Shown in pieces: positions 59,571 through 64,000 of a DNA stretch of 64,000 bases. Origin of the DNA: an uncultured Bacteroidales bacterium. Lineage in GTDB: Bacteria > Bacteroidota > Bacteroidia > Bacteroidales > UBA932. The notes under the pieces are model-generated. The model saw only the letters and a program-made list of their open reading frames with translations. It made no database searches and was not told the origin of the DNA. The stretch lies in NCBI GenBank assembly GCA_900545245.1, contig UQYV01000010.1, forward strand, positions 21,968-85,967, in the 5' to 3' direction. Position 1 is the stretch's first letter; the number at the start of each line of letters is the position of its first letter. Both the position numbers and the translations under genes were made by a program.

Positions 59571-62512
59571 TCCCAGAGATAGAACGTTCCTCGTGTGCCG
59601 GTGGTGCTGCCGATGGCGTAGGTGCTGAGGTCGGTTTGTTCGGTGATTGTGGTGCCGTTGATGGTTCCGCCGAAGCCGCAGGATGTTGTCACGCCGGCTG
59701 AACTTGCGTCGTCGGCCTTGCCTATGATGCTGCCGAAGGCTGCCGCATCCGAGGTCAATGTTCCCAGATATTTGCAATCATCAGCGGATGAACCGATAGC
59801 GTCTCCAATTATTCCACCGGCATAACCTATTGCACTGCCCCCTTTCTTTCCAATAAAATCTCCTTTCACATAGCAGGACGATATTTCGCAGTTCTCGGCA
59901 ATGCTTGTAATACCTCCACCAGGCGCTGAACGTGTAATATTTCCTTCCGAACTGCAATTCGTGACGGTTGTATTTGAAATATATCCGGCAATTCCTCCGG
60001 CAGCCCCGCGATAGGCGTAAACAATACCGGTGTTATGGCAATCATCAATAACGGAAGAAAAAGTGTTGTCGCTCTGGTATCCAATACTTCCTACGATGGC
60101 ACCTACCATATTCCCAAGGTATGATGTCCACAAGTTGTTGTTCCAATGTCTGTTTTCGACACGAGCGGAATTTGTACAGTGTTTTATCTCCGTCGCTCCT
60201 CCTGAGACTCTTCCGGCGATTCCGCCGATATGGGCGGAATAGATATCTTCTTCAATTACCGCTTTGCTTGTCTTCGCGGAGATTGTGGACGAATTTGCAC
60301 AATTAGAAATTGTCGCTCCCTTTGTACCGCAGCCTAAAATGCCGCCTATTCCAGATTTGGAAAAAGCCAATGTATCAACAGAAATGGTACCACCGGATTT
60401 CATTCCGGAAATTGATATGGTCCCACCATCGGCGCAACCACAGATACCACCTAAGAATGATTCCGCTGCAATGTCTGTTCCTAAAGTAGTTTTGGTAATT
60501 TTTGATTTCCATGTGGCATCTCCACTGATTGTCAATTCAGCATTTGTCTTCCCTATGATACCACCACAATAGACTGATGTGAAAGTGCTTGATTCGACAG
60601 AACCGATTTTGATTGTTCCGGTGTGAGGTTCTCCGTTCAGACTGAGTGTCAAAGGTTGCTCTATACATCCAAACAGTCCTCCACAATAGAGGTATCTCAT
60701 TCTTTTGGTTGTAGTAATGTTCCCGGAATTTTTATTATCTATCAAAGTCGCATTCAATGCGTCCACCTGTCCAGCGATGCCTCCCACATACAATTGCTTG
60801 ACATTAGAGCGAGAGGTGATGGCACCCGAATTCGAGCAGCCGCTGACCGTCAGTGAAGATTCTTCATCCGTATCGATGATACTGAACAGGCCGCCAAGGC
60901 GAAGAAACATACAAGGATCCCCCGACGCCCGTGCCATAGTGGCTTCAATTGTACCAGAATTGGTACATCCTGTGATTGTTCCGGCAGAGCATCTTGTGCA
61001 GAGGCCTCCAACATAGATATAGCGGGCCGTGGAAGCCACTGAAATATTTCCTGTATTGGTGCAGTTCTCAAGCACGCCGTTCGGATTCGAGCAGTAGCCG
61101 GTAAATCCTCCGATATATAGACTGGTCTTGGCCTTTGCGTCCGTAACATAAGTTTTGTCGGAAACAATAGTTGCTGCACTTGTGCAGTCGCTTATAGCCG
61201 CAGCACGGTTCCTTCCGATAAGACCTCCGATATAAAGCGGCGCTTTGTTCGCTGTCGCGTTACACTGCGAAACGGTTATGCTTGCTGCACTGGTGCAATT
61301 CTTTACAGTGCCTCCGGAGCAATAACCAATTAGCGAACCGAATTCAAGTTGCTTTTCCCCGCCGTACCATGGTGTGAAACTGCAAGTTTCGTCGATGTTG
61401 ATATCCTGCACCAAAGCGCCTGTTCCAATAGCTTGAATGAAAGGAACATCTGACTTAAGATTAATTATTTTTTTCCCGTTTCCGTTGAGTGTTCCGGCAA
61501 AATATTTAGTCGATCCATTAGGGGACTGCTTCGCTCCGTCACGAAGTCCCAATGTGACAAATTGATCGGCGCTAACTGACGAGAAATTCAAGTCGGCAGT
61601 AATGGTTGCAATCTGTGAATCCGGATATTTCCCGGCGTTATAAGCAGTCGCGAAAGAGTTCCATTCCTCCGGCGTAGCAATCTCCACACCCTTCTCCTCG
61701 CCGTTAGGCACGAATGTCAGTTCCGGCATCAGCATCAACTTTCCGGCTTCGAGTTCACGGCTTCCTCCGATGTTCCTAATCATAGCCTGTCCGTTCTCGT
61801 CAACGACCTTGACGCTGAATCCTTGGGAATAGACCCCGGCCGGAAGAATGACATTGAATGCGCTTGCGGACTCCGTTGAAAGGGCTTTCTGAACCTCCAT
61901 TCTAATCACATTCACACCTTGAGCTTCCGAAGATAGTTTGCAGTACTGACAATCCACGCTGAAATCTCCGCTCACCGGCTCGCCACCCGTTGCCGTGACT
62001 TCAATGTAGCGAATCAGGCCTGTCTGTGAACCTGCCTTGAGATGTATTCCCAAGATTCCGCATAACTGTCCCATCTTTGCTGACAGCGTGGTGGAATATC
62101 CGGCCATAGGCAGCGAACCGGAAACGATGTTGTCACCGGATGCAGCTTTCTGCTGTGAGGGCAGGGTGATGACCGAGCTTCCATCCTTGACCATGGTGGC
62201 AGGGTAAATGATGGAATACGGTGCTGTCAGTCCGGCATTGAGCGTGAAATCTGCCGAAGCTGCATTGCTCTCAATGTCAAGGGCTTGGGAAGCGACCCCA
62301 TTGACTGAAATCTGGTCTCCCTTGCTCCAAAGTACCGGGCGGACATCGCCCTGTGCATCACCGAGGATGGTCTTGGTCTCTCCCGGAAGTTCCACTGTCA
62401 GAACCGTTCGCCCTTCATTGTTCTGAACGTTCTGAGAATCAAATTCATTCTTTGTGCAGGCTGCTGCCGCAATGAGGCTAAGCGCCGCCATAGGTAGTAT
62501 GAACTTTTTCAT
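59558..62512 (-). CDS. Fimbrillin-like/GLUG-repeat surface lipoprotein
   Basis: A 984-residue lipoprotein (Cys19 in LIAAAAC). The N-terminal third resembles Mfa/fimbrillin-like domains (ETKTILGDAQGDVRPVLWSK, GDQISVNG) of Bacteroidales surface proteins. The rest is GLUG-type repeats (LYIGGLIGRNRAAAISDCTS and many variants). It lies between the 53-residue peptide gene and SusC. Its repeats are related to those of the two other GLUG proteins in the operon. It is probably an adhesin or ligand-binding surface protein. Confidence 0.82.
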   Translation of the reverse strand: MKKFILPMAALSLIAAAACTKNEFDSQNVQNNEGRTVLTVELPGETKTILGDAQGDVRPVLWSKGDQISVNGVASQALDIESNAASADFTLNAGLTAPYSIIYPATMVKDGSSVITLPSQQKAASGDNIVSGSLPMAGYSTTLSAKMGQLCGILGIHLKAGSQTGLIRYIEVTATGGEPVSGDFSVDCQYCKLSSEAQGVNVIRMEVQKALSTESASAFNVILPAGVYSQGFSVKVVDENGQAMIRNIGGSRELEAGKLMLMPELTFVPNGEEKGVEIATPEEWNSFATAYNAGKYPDSQIATITADLNFSSVSADQFVTLGLRDGAKQSPNGSTKYFAGTLNGNGKKIINLKSDVPFIQAIGTGALVQDINIDETCSFTPWYGGEKQLEFGSLIGYCSGGTVKNCTSAASITVSQCNATANKAPLYIGGLIGRNRAAAISDCTSAATIVSDKTYVTDAKAKTSLYIGGFTGYCSNPNGVLENCTNTGNISVASTARYIYVGGLCTRCSAGTITGCTNSGTIEATMARASGDPCMFLRLGGLFSIIDTDEESSLTVSGCSNSGAITSRSNVKQLYVGGIAGQVDALNATLIDNKNSGNITTTKRMRYLYCGGLFGCIEQPLTLSLNGEPHTGTIKIGSVESSTFTSVYCGGIIGKTNAELTISGDATWKSKITKTTLGTDIAAESFLGGICGCADGGTISISGMKSGGTISVDTLAFSKSGIGGILGCGTKGATISNCANSSTISAKTSKAVIEEDIYSAHIGGIAGRVSGGATEIKHCTNSARVENRHWNNNLWTSYLGNMVGAIVGSIGYQSDNTFSSVIDDCHNTGIVYAYRGAAGGIAGYISNTTVTNCSSEGNITRSAPGGGITSIAENCEISSCYVKGDFIGKKGGSAIGYAGGIIGDAIGSSADDCKYLGTLTSDAAAFGSIIGKADDASSAGVTTSCGFGGTINGTTITEQTDLSTYAIGSTTGTRGTFYLWDGTL

Positions 62513-62516
62513 AGGG

Positions 62517-62678
62517 CTATTCGTTTACAGGTTCATCTTCCCATATCCATCTTCTGTCAATCGTGACTTCCTCATTGGAAAGGCCGGAAATGCAGAAGCC
62601 CGCTTCAGGCGACATCGCGAAGCTGGTAATTGTCGGAGCCTCGTATCCGTCTTTTAATGTCTTAACTTGTGGTTTCAT
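62517..62678 (-). CDS. Small protein of 53 residues with an YEAP...FCISG motif
   Basis: A short frame of 53 codons between FecR (13-base gap) and the fimbrillin/GLUG gene (4-base gap), fitting the operon spacing exactly. The sequence includes KDGYEAPTITSFAMSPEAGF followed by CISG, then an acidic end (IWEDEPVNE). It has no signal peptide. Short proteins with a YEAP...C.SG pattern recur beside fimbrillin-like genes in Bacteroidales; their function is not known to me. The tight spacing and A/T-rich start support translation. Confidence 0.65.
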   Translation of the reverse strand: MKPQVKTLKDGYEAPTITSFAMSPEAGFCISGLSNEEVTIDRRWIWEDEPVNE

Positions 62679-62691
62679 ATTTTTGTTGGTT

Positions 62692-63738
62692 TTATTGTTT
62701 TTCAGATGATTTGCGCGAGATGTAGTATTCTCCCTTGAACTCCGTGACCGAAAGCTCGACAGGCGCGGTCATCGAAATCAGGCGGAGGGCATCCTGCAGT
62801 GACTCTTTGTCAAGCTGTCCGTCGTAGGCGATGTCTTCTATCGAACCATGCACGTTGATTTTTGCGTTGTACTTGTGCGATAGCTGGTTAGCAACATATT
62901 TCAGCGGAAGCGATGAGAATGTCAACTGTCCGCTGTCCCTCCATTTGGCGGAGTTGGAAATATCGACAGTCAGTTTGGAAATCTGGTTCATGCTCCTGTC
63001 TATTCTCAACTCGTCTCCAGGCTTGAGCATGATGACATCTTCATGTACGCGGGCTTCCAGCCGTCCCGTATGCAGGGTGACGATGGAAAAACGGTCATTT
63101 GCATAAGAGGAGATGTTGAACGATGTGCCCCTGACGATATATTCGTTGTCGCGACAACACACGATGAATGGTTTCTCGGGGTTTCTTGCGACATCAAAGA
63201 ATGCCTCTCCGTCCAAGTCCACGCAGCGTTCAGTTTCGTTGAAGTCGTCCGCGAGAATCAGTTTTGCTCCACAATTGAGCATAACCTTGGTGCCGTCGGG
63301 CAGTATCACGGTTTTCCTCTCATCGCCGGATGCGGTGTAGATGACTGACTCTTTAGGTGCTACAAAAGATTTCTCGGATGTCTGAACCTGCACTTCAGCG
63401 AGTTTCCTTTCGGGCTCGTTTTGTCTGCCGAAATTGAGAATAAGCATCGACGCGCTGACTACGACGGCCACCGCTGCCGCTGCTGCTACGGCATATTTCC
63501 ACCATATTCTCCTTGTCATCGGTTTTTTCTCCGCGAATTTTTCCTTCGCGACGCGGTTCCAGAAATCCACCGCATCCGAGGTCGTCGGCCGGTTTTCTTC
63601 AATCCTGCGCACTTCAGCCCTAAAAAGCGTGGAGTTTTCTTTCGACGCCTTTATCCACCCGGCGAGTCTTACCGCTTCTTCATCGGACAAGGTGCCGCTC
63701 ACATATTTCCTTACAAGTATTCTGATATATTCATTCAT
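62692..63738 (-). CDS. FecR-like anti-sigma factor
   Basis: A 348-residue inner-membrane regulator. The N-terminal cytosolic domain (YVSGTLSDEEAVRLAGWIKA) would hold an ECF sigma factor. A single membrane span (YAVAAAAAVAVVVSASMLIL) is at about 82-102. The FecR domain (TVILPDGTKVMLNCGAKLIL, EAFFDVARNPEKPFIV, VRGTSFNISSY) and a DUF4974 C-terminal domain follow. It would relay ligand binding by the STN-containing SusC. The partner sigma gene is not in the 260 bases to its right. Confidence 0.93.
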   Translation of the reverse strand: MNEYIRILVRKYVSGTLSDEEAVRLAGWIKASKENSTLFRAEVRRIEENRPTTSDAVDFWNRVAKEKFAEKKPMTRRIWWKYAVAAAAAVAVVVSASMLILNFGRQNEPERKLAEVQVQTSEKSFVAPKESVIYTASGDERKTVILPDGTKVMLNCGAKLILADDFNETERCVDLDGEAFFDVARNPEKPFIVCCRDNEYIVRGTSFNISSYANDRFSIVTLHTGRLEARVHEDVIMLKPGDELRIDRSMNQISKLTVDISNSAKWRDSGQLTFSSLPLKYVANQLSHKYNAKINVHGSIEDIAYDGQLDKESLQDALRLISMTAPVELSVTEFKGEYYISRKSSEKQ

Positions 63739-63884
63739 TTCTCATCATGACCGGCATTTTCACCGGTTCATAATCATAGACACAATTTTTCCCAATCCCG
63801 AACCTGAAATCTTCAAAAAACTTCTTGTGGCTTCATTTGGGGCTATATTTATTTCTCCGGACTTCGGATTCTTTCAAAAATTCA

Positions 63885-63892
63885 TATATTTG
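63885..63892 (+). promoter_or_regulatory. Promoter -7 box facing right
   Basis: TATATTTG on the plus strand. A 22-codon frame starts at about 63911, but the main gene it serves must lie beyond 64000. Nothing else is seen in 63739-64000. Confidence 0.4.
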
Positions 63893-64000
63893 CCGCGAAA
63901 AATCGGACTATGGACGACCGGATGTTTACATATTCTGAAACATTGCTGTCCGGTAAAAGTTCCGGACGATTATTATAAAGTTTAACAATTAAACAAATTT

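Overview
This window is chromosomal DNA from a member of the Bacteroidales (phylum Bacteroidota). The evidence is the repeated TAnnTTTG promoter -7 box, A/T-rich start regions instead of strong Shine-Dalgarno sites, a FecR/SusC/SusD operon, BACON, BspA-type leucine-rich-repeat and GLUG-repeat surface proteins, and DUF2723 and DUF4271 genes. Some intergenic repeats give a Rikenellaceae/Alistipes-like impression, but family and genus cannot be fixed from sequence alone. No tRNA, rRNA, CRISPR array or complete insertion sequence was seen.

Layout. 0-5.5 kb: two tandem minus-strand leucine-rich-repeat lipoproteins, the first with a +1 frameshift in a homopolymer, preceded by a decayed small gene and a conserved promoter-leader. 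6.2-8.0 kb: an MqsR-type toxin with an MqsA/Panacea antitoxin, then a 74-residue gene bracketed by inverted repeats. 8-11.1 kb: asd, an aminopeptidase P gene and a DUF456 membrane gene. 11.5-13.7 kb: an ABC exporter operon with its own GntR repressor and a clear operator. 13.7-14.9 kb: a parD gene with an internally deleted parE, set between two copies of the 3' end of the GntR gene, then an orphan XRE antitoxin-like gene.

15.1-19.9 kb is the most interesting block. It is an A/T-rich operon with a metallopeptidase-radical SAM/SPASM fusion, a previously unlisted 31-residue two-cysteine peptide, a protein with SelO/kinase-like motifs, and a 449-residue protein of unknown family. It looks like a ribosomally made, post-translationally modified peptide (RiPP) locus. 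The same promoter-leader seen at 5.7-5.9 kb drives it.

20-37.7 kb is mostly housekeeping: DUF2723, SUI1, DUF4271, hemD, rnpA, yidD, a TIGR01212 radical SAM protein, polA, an ECF sigma factor, rsmG, rpmH (50 codons), a RelA-type ppGpp synthetase, inorganic pyrophosphatase, a glycosyltransferase, an FtsX/LolE permease and rbfA. 38-44.4 kb is a heavy-metal RND efflux operon. 44.8 kb carries an AAA ATPase. 46.3-63.7 kb is one long minus-strand operon: FecR, a 53-residue peptide, a fimbrillin/GLUG lipoprotein, SusC, SusD, a BACON/GLUG lipoprotein and two metallophosphoesterases. It resembles a polysaccharide-utilisation locus in which phosphoesterases replace glycosidases.

Intergenic DNA is unusually rich in small dispersed repeats: a promoter-leader family, a self-complementary element whose end stems covary, an element with 14-base terminal repeats, a 183-base MITE-like element with a 7-base target duplication, two related hairpin families, and tandem repeats of 12 and 13 bases at gene borders.
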